A stretch of DNA of 64,000 nucleotides from Areca catechu (GCA_021397845.1 CM038052.1:146624854-146688853); one strand, 5' to 3'. Shown: positions 1-13,031, counted from the first letter of the stretch. Numbers and translations are program-made. The notes: generated by a model from the sequence alone, not told the origin.

Positions 1-5
1 AGAAT

Positions 6-1343
6 TGGTGTGGACACCAGAAGCCGAAAGAAACTTCACTCCAACAAGGTTAGCCTTATCCCAATTTGGATCGAAGATAATTAGGTTACCTTGTATCCTT
101 TAGTTCAAAAATATTTTATTTTGAAGAGTCATTTCCTTTTCAAGAGTCCTGTAATTAATTTTGAGTTTCAAATCAAGAGTGTTTATTGAGTCCTGTAATT
201 ACTTTTAAAATTTCATTTCTTGTAAGTCCATTTCAAGTTTTAAAGTCTAGGCCAGTCTAGTCAGTTTAGTTGAGTTAAGTCTAATTCAGTTGAGTTAAGT
301 CTAATCAAGTCTTAAAGCCATGAAAGCCAGCAACAAGACTCAAATTCTAGACCCCCGAATTTGACCACATGAAGAAGAGAAGACACATCAACCAAGCAAG
401 AGAAAAGGACCATCAACTAGGACCATTGGGCGCCACATGTCATTCTTATCCAAGTAGAAGACCACCTCACCATGCCACGTCATCAGGTGCAACTTCACCA
501 GCCACCTCATCACCCTTTGGGTGCCAACAAGGGAGATTCAAATTCAAGGAGGTTGGTCACATCCCTCCAAGTCCTCCACCAAATCCTCCAACCCCCCCCA
601 CATCCCTCCAAACTCTCCACCAAATCCTCCAACCCCCCTTGTAATCCTCCTCGATTTGGGGAGTTTTTAAATTTCAAAAGCTAGCTTTGTGAGGCTATTA
701 AAAGCCTTGGACTCCCATTGTAAAAGAGATTGATTTTGGGAATGAATGAAAATTGAGGTTGAAATTTTGGAAGTAGAAGTTGTCTTGTATTTTTTTCTTA
801 TGTGAAAGTTTTCCATCCTCTTCCTCCACGCCAAAGCCATTCTTTTTCCCTAGCAAAGCATCTTCCAAGATCAAGTGAAGGCATTAGAGTCGGCCAGATC
901 TACTCAAATTTCTGTTCTTAGTTCATCAATTCTTCCATCCCTTCTATATGTTCCTATCCTTCTTCCTTAACTTTGATCTTCATTGCAGGATCCTTCGAAG
1001 TCTTTGAGTTGTGGGCTGGGTTCACCTTAACAAAGAACAAACAAGCTGAAGCCCCAAGTCCAGGGTTCTGATCTCTGTTATCCAGATTCTTCAGTTCTGA
1101 GCATTGGTAGTTTCAAGGTATGAATCAAAAGAAGGTTGGAAAGCTCATCAAGGTAAGTCCACAATCATTAGCCCCTTTTGTCTAGATCTTCTTCCTTCTT
1201 AGTTTAGGATTGTGTCTAATCAAGTAAAAGTCTAATTTCTTATAATCCTTAAGTCTTATTATGATGAGTACAATGCTAGTGTAATTAGGTTTCATTGCTC
1301 TACAAACCATATTCAAAACATTAATCATATGCGTGCCGCATCA
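6..1343 (+). repeat. Chromovirus-like Gypsy LTR (3' LTR of an element extending left)
   Basis: The sequence starts TGGTGTGGACACCAG and ends GCATCA. Both ends match the other chromovirus LTRs in this window (30311, 40180, 44535). The five bases before it (AGAAT) match the end of the polypurine tract that precedes the LTRs at 51792 and 37239, so this should be a 3' LTR whose internal region lies outside the window. A TATA-like TATTAAAAG is at 696-704, just upstream of the expected transcription start. The five bases after it, TTTGG, are the predicted target duplication. The LTR holds no credible gene. Confidence 0.8.
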
Positions 1344-1364
1344 TTTGGTCTTTTTTTTTTTCAG

Positions 1365-2201
1365 ATGTCTTCCAATTTATTGCTCTGGTCACTTCTCGAT
1401 AACGAGAAGTTAAAGGGTCACAACTTTGATAGTTGGTATCGAAGGTTGAGAATCGTTCTGGAGCATGAATGGATCCTTTATGTGATAACGGATCCGGCAC
1501 CTGAAATCCCTCTCGCAAATGCACGGAGTGCGGTCAGAGACGCTTATCTGAAGTGGGTCTCTGATCGGACTACTGTCCGTTGCATTATGTTAGCGGCGAT
1601 GAACGACGAGTTTAGTCGCAAATTCGAGGAGGCCCAACCTGATAAAATCCTTCAAAAGTTGAAGGAATCCTTTAGCACCCCGGATGATGTAGAATGGTAC
1701 AAAGTGTCTTGTGCCATCTACAACTCCAAGATGCCGAATGGTGGTTCAGTCACTGATCATGTATTGTACATGATCGAGCTGATTGAAAAGCTGGGCAAAC
1801 TCGGATGCCCCTTGCACGAGCAGCTCGGTAAGGATGCGATCCTGAATTCTCTTCCCTCCTCCTATCTTGACTTTCTTGATCATTATAGAATGAACAAGCC
1901 TGCAGTCAACTACCATGGTCTTTTGGGGTTGCTGCAGACTTTCGAGAAAGACCACCAACTGAATAAGGGGGTGGTGAATTTAGTGGGAGGAAGTAGAGGT
2001 CGTCGTCCCTTTAAGAAGGGGAAGAAGAAAATAAATAAAAAGGAAAAGAAGGTGCAGAATGCTCCTGGCCCTAGTCAGACCAGGAAGTACAAGGATGATC
2101 AATCTTCTGCAGAATGTTTCTACTGCAAGAAGAAGGGACACTGGAAGAGGAACTGTCCTCTTTATATTGCGTCCCTTGATCCGAATAGGCCGAGGAAGTA
2201 G
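1365..2201 (+). CDS. gag: Copia-1 Gag polyprotein
   Basis: This open frame of about 278 codons encodes the capsid/nucleocapsid protein that packages element RNA in cytoplasmic particles. I chose the ATG at 1365 over the one at 1329 because MSSNLLLWSLLDNEKLKGHN matches the usual N-terminus of this family, while the extra 12 residues are encoded by the flanking LTR end and T tract. The middle (about residues 60-190) looks like the UBN2-type capsid region. A basic lysine-rich stretch follows, then a CCHC zinc knuckle, CFYCKKKGHWKRNC, at about residues 251-264 (2115-2156). The frame is intact and ends 23 bp before the protease frame, in contrast with the broken pol. Confidence 0.85.
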   Translation: MSSNLLLWSLLDNEKLKGHNFDSWYRRLRIVLEHEWILYVITDPAPEIPLANARSAVRDAYLKWVSDRTTVRCIMLAAMNDEFSRKFEEAQPDKILQKLKESFSTPDDVEWYKVSCAIYNSKMPNGGSVTDHVLYMIELIEKLGKLGCPLHEQLGKDAILNSLPSSYLDFLDHYRMNKPAVNYHGLLGLLQTFEKDHQLNKGVVNLVGGSRGRRPFKKGKKKINKKEKKVQNAPGPSQTRKYKDDQSSAECFYCKKKGHWKRNCPLYIASLDPNRPRK

Positions 2202-2224
2202 AAGTCTGCTGACAAGGTATTTAT

Positions 2225-5200
2225 ATGATAAAACCTTATAATTACTCTATTGTTGATACTGCTAACTGGGTATTGGATACTGGTAGTCCAATTCATGTTT
2301 GTAATTCGTTACAGGGACTTCAAGTTAGCAGAAGATTTGAAGATGGAGAACAGTTTCTGAGCGTTGGGAATGGAAATCGTGTTCCAGTACTGGCGGTCGG
2401 AGTCCTGCATCTTGTCTTTGAGTCTTGTACTGTCGAACTAGTCGACTGTCACTATTGTCCTAGTTTCATTATGAGCATAATCTCTGTAGGCCTTTTGGCC
2501 AATTATGGTTTTGAATTATCAATAAAGGGAGATTTTTGCAATGTTATTTTGAATAACTCTGTGATAATGAAAGCTTGATTAAATAATGGCATATATGTAC
2601 TATCAAGGCCTGTTAGTGTAATGTACACTTCTAGCAAACGCCCAAGGTTAGATAATGTCAATGATTTGTATCTTTGGCACTGTAGGCTAGGTCATATTAA
2701 CCAAAATAGGATAAACAAGATGCGAGGAGATGGACTCCTCGAGGTCGATGATTCTGAATCACTGCCCACTTATGAATCCTGTTTAGTTGGTAAAATGACC
2801 AAGTCACCTTTTACTGGAAAAGGTGAACGAGCTACAGAACTTCTAAGTCTAATACATACTGATATATGTGGACCGATGATACTTAGTGCCAGAGGAGGAT
2901 ACAAATATTTCATTACTTTACATATGACTTTTCAAGGTTCGGTTATGTCTTTTTAATAAGACATAAGTCTGAGTCATTTGAAATGTTCAAACAATACCGT
3001 AATGAAGTAGAAAAGCAAACTGGAAAAAGTATTAAAACCCTTCGATCTGATCGAGGTGGTGAATACTTATCTGGTGGATTTTTGACATATCTTGAGGAGA
3101 ATGGAATTCTCTCTCAGTGGACTCCAGGAATACCATAATTGAATGGTGTGTTCGAAAGGAGGAATTGAACCTTGTTGGACATGGTTCGATCCATGATGGG
3201 TTTTGCAACTTTGCCGCTATCCTTTTGGGGATATGCACTTCAGACAGCCTGTTACATATTAAATGATGTTCCAAGTAAGTCTGTTGTCTCCACTTCGTAT
3301 GAGATGTGGACTGGATGTAAACCCTCAATCTCACACCTTCGGGTCTGGGGTTGTCCGGCTTACGTAAAGATTTAGACTCAGACAAACTTGGTCCTAGGTC
3401 TGATCGGTGTTTATTCATTGGTTATCCTAAGGAAACCAAAGGGTATTTCTTTTACTTGGAGAATGAACAAAAGGTGTTCGTTGCTCTTAGAGCTATCTTT
3501 TTGGAAAAGGAGTTCCTTGAAGAAGGAACTATAGCTTCTAAGATTGAACTTGATGAAGTTCAGCCAATAGAAGAACCTGCACACTCTAAGGACATCGTAG
3601 AACCGGCTGTGATTGAATCACAACCAGAACCAATTAGGAGATCCGGTAGAATATCGCGTCAGCCAGACAGATACTACAGTTTCTTGGTCCGGGACGGCGA
3701 TCCCATTGAGCTCGATGAGAACAATGAGAATCCGATCACCTATATGGATGCACTTCAGAGATCTGACTCTGAGGCATAGCTTGGAGCCATGCGATCCGAA
3801 ATGGAGTCCATGGAAATCAACAATGTTTGGACATTGGTTGATCCGCCTAAAGGAATAAAACCCATCGGGTGTAAATGGATCTTCAAGAGGAAAAGGGGCA
3901 CAGATGGGAAGGTAGAGACCTATAAAGCCTGTCTGGTTGCCAAGGGGTATCGTCAACGATATGGTATCGATTATGACGAGACTTTCTTCCCTGTGACAAT
4001 GCTCAAGTCCATTCGGATCATGCTTGCTTTGGCAGCATTTTTTAATTACGAGATCTGGCAAATGGATGTCTGAACTACTTTCCTAAATGGGGAACTGGAA
4101 GAGGAGGTGTATATGATACAGCCTGAAGGGTTCACATCCACAGATGAATCAAAAGTATGCAAGTTGCAGAGGTCCATTTATGGACTCAAGCAAGCATCTC
4201 GAAGTTGGAATTTATGGTTTGATAGATGTATCAAATCGTATGGCTTCGTTAGGAACAGAGAAGAACCCTGCATTTATAAGTGGGTTAACGGTTCTGTGGT
4301 TGTATTCCTAGTACTGTATGTTGACGACATTCTCCTAATCGGGAATGACGTTGCAGCATTACAAGGAATAAAAGTCTGGTTGTCATCTCAGTTCTCCATG
4401 AAGGACTTGGGTGAAGCTTCTTACATACTAGGTATGAAGATATATAGAGATAGATCTAAGAAGCTTTTGGGACTGTCCCAGTCTATGTACATTGACACCG
4501 TGCTGAAACGGTTCAACATGGAAAATTCCAAGAAAGGCTATCTTCCGATAGGTTCTGGAATTATTCTTTCCAAGAAGGATTGTGCGATAACTCCTGAGGA
4601 AAGAGAGCGCATGAGTAGAGTACCTTATGCTTCTGCAATAGACTCTATCATGTATGCAATGACATGTACTAGACCTGACGTGGCATACTCACTAGGAGTA
4701 GTGAGCAGATACCAGTCTGACCCAGGTGAGGTGCATTGGAAGGTGGTTAAGTCCATCCTTAAGTATTTAAGAAATACTAAAGATCAATGGCTGATTTATG
4801 GAGAACCTGACTTGAAACTTGTGGGATACTCTGACTCCAGTTTCCAGTCGGATAGAGATGATAGTAAGAGTGTGTCAGGGTTTGTATTTACCCTGAATGG
4901 AGGAGCGATCTGCTGGAAAAGTTCCAAGTTGGCAACTGTTGCAGACTCGGTATGCGAAGCAGAATATATTGCAGCATCAGATGCAGCAAAGGAAGCTGTA
5001 TGGTTGCAGAAGTTCTTTGGAGAGCTAGGGGTGGCACCTTTCCTAGATGGTCCTGTTCCGGTGTACTGTGACAGCACTGGAGCCATTGCTCAAGCTAAGG
5101 AGCCTAAAGCTCATCACCGCACTAAGCACATTCTGCGGTGCTACCACCTCGTACGAGAGATCGTGGAACGAGGCGACATCAATCTTCTAAAGATCGATGG

Positions 5201-5303
5201 AAAAGAAAATCTGGCCGACCCCTTCACTAAAGCCCTCGGAATAAAAGAGCTCGACTATTGTAAATGGGAAATGGGTATTAGATACTCTTCTGATTGGCTT
5301 TAG
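2225..5303 (+). pseudogene. pol: Copia-1 pol polyprotein, interrupted by several stops and frameshifts
   Basis: In order: protease with the D-T-G active site in WVLDTGSPIHVC (about 2265-2300); the GAG-pre-integrase domain with LWHCRLGH (about 2660-2830); integrase with HTDICGP (about 2850), SDRGGEY (about 3050) and FERRN (about 3155), which keeps the three acidic residues; RT with the YVDD box near 4320; and RNase H ending in LADPFTKAL (about 4800-5250). Breaks seen: TGA at 2576, loss of frame near 2940, TAA at 3136, TGA at 3166, a frame change near 3360, TAG at 3777 and TGA at 4071. The last 398 codons (4107-5303) are open. The element cannot make a functional polyprotein. Confidence 0.9.
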
Positions 5304-5316
5304 TACAAGTGGGACT

Positions 5317-7445
5317 TGTTGGGAATTGTGTCCCAAAGCCAATCGCCTGGGTTGTAGGCGGTTGTGCTCAGTATTGTATTCTTTTTATGAATTAATAAAA
5401 TTTGGCATCTCATCACATATTAATTTCCCTGAAATGAACTCTTTCCATGTGATGAAGTCCTTAGGACTACATTGACTTCGATACAGAGAGGATGTATCGA
5501 GTGGTCCTTAAACCAGGTTCACAACCAAAGTATACATTGTACTGGACGACAATATATCAAGTATAGGTTGTTGTAGTTCACATCATTTGGTTGTCCTCTT
5601 GACCAAATGAGTGTGGTGACACTGATATGATCTGCAAGTGGGATATATGATATCTCATTGAACGTGACTCCGTGCCGCCCCTTTCTGCTAAAGGGATACT
5701 CACGATAGGATATGGGTATATATGTCCCTTTGACCTGAGGTCATCACGGTAGCTTGCAAGCAACTCCCTATGCTTTGGTGCCGGACTACTCGGATTTTTA
5801 ATCTGATGATGGAAGGTTTCTGGGTATAGGCAAGTACTTATGGAGCAGTGATTGACCAAGATGGAATTGACCTGTCCAAACAGTTTGGATTGAATGTCTC
5901 ACAGTATCTCAATTTAGCAAATCCTCGGCCGGGGTAGCCCTAGTGAAGAGTCACTGGACTTGCGAGGTTGAAACACGTAGTGGACTAACTCTGTCTGGGT
6001 TGGCAGCCAAATCTCAGTTGTCCTGAGCATTAGAGGTCAAAGGGATAAATTATACGGTAACCATATGCCAGAGGTTCGATTGCTTTCGCATCTTCGACCT
6101 ATCCAGACGTCGGGACCCATTGCTAGATGGTATCTTATGCTGGTACTAGAATTGTTCCAGTGCTACCGCCTAGGTTCAAACCTATGAGGTCACACGCCAT
6201 AGAGGATAACTCCCTGATCCAGTTACTGATATTTGATTAGGAATCTTATCGATGATGGTTTGATTGAGCACATTGGACTGCTCTCGGGTTTGGGTCATTC
6301 AGAGTTTGTCCCGGTTTATCAGGAATTTTTTCTGGTTAACCAGGACTTGACCTAACCTTCTGATAATTAGATTTTGATCTAATTACATGGTTGAACCCAT
6401 TTCACACCTTTTGGGATTTTTTAAAAACCCTTTGACCCGGTTTAAATTGTTTTAAACCATTTTTTTTTAATCCCTTCCAACCGGTCTTTATTGAATGGCC
6501 GAACAGAGCTTTGGGCATCTCTTCTCCTTCTTCCATTCTCCACGAATTCAACTAGATTGAATTCGTTAAATGCCACGATCCAAGCATTCTGCCTTTCCCC
6601 TCTCCCTCCCATCCTCTTAGCTCCCCATTCCACCGGTTGTTTACCTTGATCGCCACTCATAAAACCTGCTACCTGCTGCTGAATTTTAAGGGCGCTGTTT
6701 TGAGGCAGAAAACTGAGAGCAAAAAGGCCGTGAGAAAGAATCCTTGTTCATCCTTTCCACCTGCCTGAGAGACCCTTTTATCCATTGTCTGTTCTTTGGC
6801 CTCACTCTTGTTGAGTGTTTGAAAGAGAAACCATCAACCACAAGCCTCTGTTCTTTGTGCTCAACAGGAAGAAGAAAGATCTGCTTCTTCCCACCGTCCA
6901 AGGATTTTTCGGTGACTAGCATCGCCTGAAAATTGGATCAGAGGAGCCCAGCGCGTGTCTCCCCTCTAGAGGGTGCTCCTAAGTGCATCTGAGAGCCGGA
7001 ACGATCTCATTTGCTGCTATTCTTGGTTTTTATTTTAAGTTGCAGGTTTGCTAGAATTGCAGTACAGAGAGCACGCAACCGTGGAAGGTTTGATCCCAAT
7101 TCATTCTCCTTACAAGGAAGAACGTATTCCCTTGCTATTGTACCGGCATAAGAGACCAAGGGACTGCCATTTGCTTTGGATAGTTGCTGTTGAAACAAAA
7201 AAAAAAAACAGAGCTTCAACGTGCTGGAGCTTGAAGACTACGGGAATAAAGTTATTCCCTCTATCCTAGCAATACCAGGTCTATTCCAGACTTATTCCAG
7301 GTGGGAATAAGGTATTGTTTTTATTTTTATAATTCATGCATATGTAGATCTGGATTTATGAAATATTTTATAATATTCCATACCCATTATATGACGTTTT
7401 TTTTCTGTGCATGCTTCCGGATCGTGTTAGATCCTGTGCGGAGCA
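5317..7445 (+). repeat. Copia-1 3' LTR
   Basis: It begins TGTTGGGAATTGTGTCCCAA directly after a purine tract (AAGTGGGA) 13 bp past the pol stop, which is the normal place for a 3' LTR. The start is clearly related to the minus-strand solo LTR at 54771-56736. The 3' boundary is uncertain: sequence like a Copia LTR end (GCATGCTTCC) occurs near 7413, and I place the end around 7445, but anything from 7430 to 7590 is possible. No long host-like reading frame is present. Confidence 0.65.
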
Positions 7446-7612
7446 GGTTTTTCAGCTTTTATTTTAAAATTATTTTAAAATACTTACCTGCTCCCTGCTC
7501 TTGCATGCTTAGTGTAGGCATCTGCAAAAGCCCCTTTTTCACTTTCAGAAGGGGCCGAGGTAGGATGCACTTTGGTCCAACCTGAATTCCTTGCAAATAG
7601 CTCACCAGGAGG

Positions 7613-9308
7613 ATGGTGACGACGCCGGCGAGAGAAGTCTCCACCAGCCGTGCGGGAGATCCCCCTTCCTGTGGGGACCCGCACAGTCCAGAAGGGGAGC
7701 TCCCCACTCCAGCTCAACCACCTCTGATGGACGTCCAGCTGGCCGCACTTGCCCAGCAGATGTAGATCCTCACTACGACAGTGCACTAGTTCCAGCACCA
7801 GCAACGGTTCTTGGCTCCACACCAGCAGCCAGGGACTCCCACGACCCACGCCGCAGCACCCCGCGATAGTCTACATTCATTCCAAGGAAGGCCTTCGTAG
7901 CCACGGGCCATCACCGGCCACCGGGGTAGTCACCAAACTCTGGCGAAGAGACAACAGGCTGGGTCTACCAATCGAGAGAGCCGGTCCCTGAATCTTGAGC
8001 GGGTGACGTCCAAACCCCGCCGAGGCCAAAAAAGCAAGACCCCTCATCATGAACACCATCCCACGTCACCTTCTCCATCTCCTTTGGCGGAGGGTTCTTC
8101 TGACGAAGCCATCAGGCGCATGGCAGAGAAGCGCTTGGAGGAGCATGACCGCAAGCTAGCGGAATTATCTCACCGGTTTGCAAATCTATAGGGCTCCACC
8201 AGCGAGCCAGCGGGCTATGACGCCCGTCCCCCATTCTCCCAAGAAGTCCAAGAGGAACCGATCTTGGCTCGGCTCCTCATGCCGTAGGTGGACTCCTACG
8301 ATGGGATCATCGACCCCCTTGATCACCTCAAGAGCTACAAAGCCCTCATGAGGGTCCAGGGAGCGACCGACGCTCTCCTCTGCATCACCTTCCCTACTAC
8401 TCTCTGGAAAGCAGCCCGGGTGTGGTTCACCTGCTTGGAGCCGGAGAGTATTAGCTCATTTGCTCAGCTAGAGCAGAAGTTCGTGGCTCACTTCGATGCT
8501 TGTCAGAAGGTGCCACGTGAGGCGGACAGCCTTCTCCATCAGGCAGTAGGACCGCGAGCTCCTACGGAACTACGTGGCCCATTTCAAGGCTACCGCGCTG
8601 GAGATCTACAACCTTGATGAGCTAGTCGCTATGCTGGCATTGAAGAGCGGGCTCAAGACCTCTCGCCTGACCTACTATCTCAACAAAAAGCCCCCCAAGA
8701 CTTACTCCAAGCTCCTCCTCTGAGTCCAAAAGTACATTCCCGTCGAGGAGGCGGATCGAACAAGGGAGCTGGACGGAAGGCCTCTAAAGAAGCCCCCTCC
8801 CGGGGAGACCTCCAAGATGCGGAAGCCCAGACCAGCCGCTCCAAACTTTTGCCAAAGGCCAAAGCCGAGAAGAGACCCCATCCCGGAAGAGAGCTTCACT
8901 TATCTTCTCGCTCCGAGGGAGAATATCCTCATGAAGATCGAGGGTGAGCGCTACCCAAAGCGCCCACCTCCGTTGAAGCCATCCAATGGTCGTGACAGGA
9001 TGAAATATTGTAAATTTCACCATGACTATGGCTACGACACTGAGCAATGCCATAACCTCAAAAGGGAGATTGAAGACCTCACAAAAAGGGGCTACCTCAG
9101 AAGGTTCGTGGGGGGCAGACCTCCATCTGAACCTCAGGCGCTCGTCACGCTCCCTCCGGTCCCTGCCATCGATAATCGCCCCACTGAAAAGCTGGTTGGG
9201 ATGTTATCCTCGGGAGCTGAGCGTGTTTCCAAGAAGGCCCGAGATGGGGGAAATCTTGAGAATGTACTTTCCTTTGCGAGAGAATGGGGGATGAAAACAA
9301 AATTGTAA
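7613..9308 (+). pseudogene. gag: Tat-1 gag, decayed
   Basis: The start at 7613 is chosen because the N-terminal region aligns with the Tat-2 copy at 35579; both encode PPxMDVQxxxLAQQM. A stop occurs at the end of that motif (about 7760), followed by several frame changes. The frame at 8288-8617 carries the retrotransposon gag capsid signature (SYKALMRVQGA ... AARVWF ... SSFAQLEQKFVAHF). The 8817-9308 frame carries the C-terminal part, with YCKFHHDYGYDTEQCHNLKR followed by an IEDLTKRGYL helix, a conserved Tat Gag pattern. In life this protein forms the particle shell. Multiple lesions make it non-functional. Confidence 0.8.
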
Positions 9309-12300
9309 ACAATGATGCTATGGTCGTCGAGATGATGATTGCAAAATATCCTGTAAAATACATCATGGTTGATAGTAGAAGCTCCACGGATGACTTTTTT
9401 ACGATGCTTTCTCCAGGATGAATCTTTTCCCTGCTCAGCTCAGACCCGTGCACACACCTCTTGTTGGTTTCATATGTGACTCTGTGGGGGTTGAAGAGGA
9501 GATTACCCTCCCCATTACTGCAGGGACTCCATCTCGGTAGAGCACCGTCATGATGACATTCACGATTGTTATGCTCCCTTCAGCCTGCAACATGATCCTC
9601 GGCTGACCCGGGCTCAACCTGCTCGACGCGGTCATCTCCAAAAAGCGGCTATTGGTGTAGTTCCCAACTCCCTACGGCATCAGGGAGATGAGGGGGGCAC
9701 CCTAACCCATTCAGCACTATCTCCAAACCATCCCCGGGGCCAAGGCTGTCAAGGATGATCCCAGCTCGGATGACTTCGACCAAGGGCACAGGACTCCAGA
9801 GGTGGCCCAGTCGAGCACCAGCTATCGTACCCTCTCGGAGCGACCCGGCGAGGATGGTGCAAATTAGAGCACATCTACAAGATTATGAAAGGCCCCACCT
9901 TCTGGAGTTCCTCCAGCGAATGCTGACATGTTCACTTGGATAGCGACCGACATGCTTGGGATCCCGCCAGAGATCAAAACCCACAAGCTAAGCATTGACC
10001 TAAGGTATCGCCCTGTCCGATAGAAGAAGAGAAGTTTCATGCTGGAGAGACAAAGAGCAATCAACGAGGAGGTGGACAAACTCCTCGTCGTCGGCTTCGT
10101 TTGGGAGGTGCAGTATCCAAGCTGGATGGCGAATGTGGTTATGGTGAAGAAAAATAATGGGAAGTGGAGGATCTGTGTAGATTATACCGACCTCAACCAA
10201 GCCTATCCAAAGGACAGTTTCTCTCTACTAAAGATTGACTAGCTAGTGGATGCCATCTCAGGGCACCGCTTGCTCTCCTTTATGGATGCATTCTCTGGAT
10301 ACAACCAGATCCGGATGCACCCAGAGGACGAGGACCACACCACCTTCATCATCGACCAAGGGACGTACTACTATCGAATGATGCCGTTCGGTTTGAAGAA
10401 TGCCGGCGCCACATACCAGTGCCTGGTTAACTGGGTCTTCAAAGACCAAATCGGCAGGAACATGCAAGTCTATATGGATGACATGCTTATTATGAGCAAG
10501 CCGAGTTTGGACCATGTAGCCGACCTCGTGAAAGCCTTCCACAACCTCCGCGAGCTCAAGATGAAGCTGAACCCGGTGAAGTGTGCCTTCGGGGTGGCAG
10601 CAGGGAAGTTCCTCGGCTTCATGGTGACCCAGAGGGGGATCGAGGTGAACCAGGAGAAGGTCTAGGCGATCATTGACATGGAGCACCCGACCTCGAAGAA
10701 GCAGGTCCAGCGCCTGATGGGTCGGATCGCTGTACTGAGCCGATTCATCTCTAGGTCGGCGGACCACTGCCTCCCCTTCTTCAAGGTGCTGTGCAAGATG
10801 AGCGACTTCACCTGGACAAAGGAGTGCAGGGCGGCCTTCGAGGAGCTTAAAGATTTCCTGGCATCACCGCTACTGCTCTCCAGGTCGGAGATAGGAGAGG
10901 AGCTCCTGTTGTACCCACCCTTGGGGCTGTCAGTTCGATCCTCGTCCGCACGGACAAGGACAGATCCCAGAAGCTGGTGTACTATGCCTGCAAGCTCTTC
11001 CGGGATGCCAAGATTAGGTATACCCGATCCAAAAAGCTCATTTTTGCACTTATCATGTCTGCCCAACATCTCAGGCCATACTTCCAAGCACATCCAATTA
11101 CGGTCTTGACGGACCCGCTCTTAAGAGCTGTGCTCAGTCGTCCCGACATGTTTGGATGCTTGGCCAAGTGGGTGCTAAAGCTCAGCGAGTTCAACATCGC
11201 GTACGACCGAGATCATCCCAGAAAGCCCAGGTGCTGGCCAACTTCTTGGTCAAGAGTGCAGGACTCACCGAAGAGCCAGAGCAGATGGTCCCAGAGCATC
11301 AAGAGGAGCTTGGTGTAGAGGAGCCCTGGATCCTCCATGTCGATGGTGCGTCCAACATGGGCGGAAGTGACGCAGGCTTAAGCCTCACTAACAACGATGG
11401 AGTTGTGGCTGAATGCGCACTTCGTTTTAAGTTCACCATGACAAATAACCAAGCAAAGTATGAGGCAATCCTCGCAGGCCTCAGGGTCTCCCGTGAGCTG
11501 GGTGTAAGGAACCTGAAGGTCTTCATCGACTCCCAACTAGTGGCCGAACAGGTCTCCGGAGAATACGAAGCAAGAGACCCACAGATGATGAAGTACCTGG
11601 AGCAGGTCCGCTCAAGCACGACAGGTTTCTGGTGCTTCAGCATCCTCACATCTCCCGAGATGTGAATGCTCGCGTCGATACACTATCCAGACTTGCTACC
11701 TTGCCAGACTCATCATTGGGACGAGCTCACATCGAGTACCTCGAAAATCCAAGCAATGAAGCTCCCGTCGAGGTGCAGCAGGTCACCCCGGAGCCTAGTT
11801 GGATGGATAGGTACATCATATACATCACCAATGGCACTCTACCAGAGGACCGGGCAGAGGCAGGCCTCATCAAGAAGAAAGCGTCACGGTTTGTCCTCAT
11901 GGAAGGACAACTCTACTGTCGATCTTACTCTTATCCACTCTTGAAGTGCCTGAGACCCACAGAGGCAACCTTCGTGCTCCAAGAAATCCACGAAGGCCTT
12001 TGTGGAAACCATGTCGGGGGGAGGACGCTAGCATACAAGGCCCTCCGTTAAGGTTACTATTGGGAGACTATGAGGGAGGACACCGCAGACTTCGTGAAGA
12101 GGTGCGACCGATGCCAGCGCCATGCCCATATACAGCACCAGCCAGTGGCGCCACTCTCCCAGCTCTCCGCCCCATGGCCGTTTGCCCAGTGAGGGATGGA
12201 CATCCTAGGCCCGTTCCCTCCAGCTTCAGGGCAGCGAAAGTTCTTAATAGTGGCCATCAACTACTTCACCAAGTGGGTAAAGCGAAGCCACTAGCGCAGA

Positions 12301-12990
12301 TCAAGGAAGCCAAGGTCCGCCAGTTCTTCTGGAAGTCGATCATCTGCCACTTTGGGCTTCCTCGCAACATCATCACTGACAACGGATGGTAGTTCAACAA
12401 CCAGGAGTTTGAAGAATTTTGTGCCGAGCATGGCATCCAACACCACTTCACCTCAGTGGCTCACCCCCAAACAAACGGGGAAGCCGAGGTAACTAATCGG
12501 ACCATCCTCCAGGGACTCAGGACCAGGCTGGACCAAGCCAAGTGTAGGTAGGTGGAAGAGCTCCCCAGCGTTCTCTGGGCCTACCACACAATGCTTAGGA
12601 TGGCGACGGATGAAATGCCTTTCAACCTTACTTTCGGAATGGAGGCCATTGTCCCGGTTGAACTCAGCGTACCTACACTACGGATACAGCAATACAGCGA
12701 AGCGGAGAATCTAGCATGCCTTCTTTTCAATCTGGATTTCCTTGAGAAAACCAGAGACAAGGCCAGACTCTGGATGGTGACTTACCGGAGCGTGTAGCTC
12801 GGTATTACAACGTGCGAGTGAAGCTAAAGGTCTTCCACCCGGGCGACCTGATGCTACGCCGAGCTGAAGCATCTCAATCCCGGGAGTGCGGCAAACTCTC
12901 GCTGAACTGGGAAGGCCCCTAAAAGGTGGCTGAAGCTCTTCCACACGGAGCTTGCTATCTCGAGGATCTGGATGGTGTTAGATTTTCATG
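9309..12990 (+). pseudogene. pol: Tat-1 pol: protease, RT, RNase H, second RNase H, integrase
   Basis: A degraded protease lies near 9360 (VDSRSSTD, where the family has D-S/T-G). RT spans about 10080-10870, with FMDAFSGYNQI and the YMDD box near 10475. The first RNase H spans about 10880-11210. A second, archaeal-type RNase H spans about 11325-11620 (HVDGASN, TNNQAKYEAILAGL, VFIDSQLV), the hallmark of the Tat lineage. Integrase has an HHCC region near 11985-12110, MDILGP near 12195, TDNG near 12380 and EVTNR near 12490. In-frame stops are at 10240, 10663, 12049, 12390 and 12549, among others, and frame shifts occur near 10920 and 11620. The C-terminal GPY-like region ends around 12990. Confidence 0.88.
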
Positions 12991-13031
12991 AACGTGGAAT
13001 GCCTGCAACCTGAGAAAATATTATCAGTAGT

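Larger units (their letters stand above)
1365..7445 (+). mobile_element. Copia-1, Ty1/Copia retrotransposon lacking its 5' end
   Basis: Gag (1365-2201), a broken pol (2225-5303) and a 3' LTR starting at 5317 lie in the Copia order gag, protease, integrase, RT, RNase H. No 5' LTR or priming site precedes gag. Only about 20 bp separate gag from the chromovirus LTR that ends at 1343, so the missing 5' part is probably left of the window, beyond a chromovirus inserted in the Copia leader. Gag and RT resemble Angela/Tork-type Copia elements; that lineage call is from memory. The right boundary is approximate. The host is the leader of Tat-1. Confidence 0.8.

Noticed and set aside
5578..6660. Minus-strand frames of 70-93 codons
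   Set aside because: They lie within the Copia-1 LTR, have no domain, and are of a length expected by chance.
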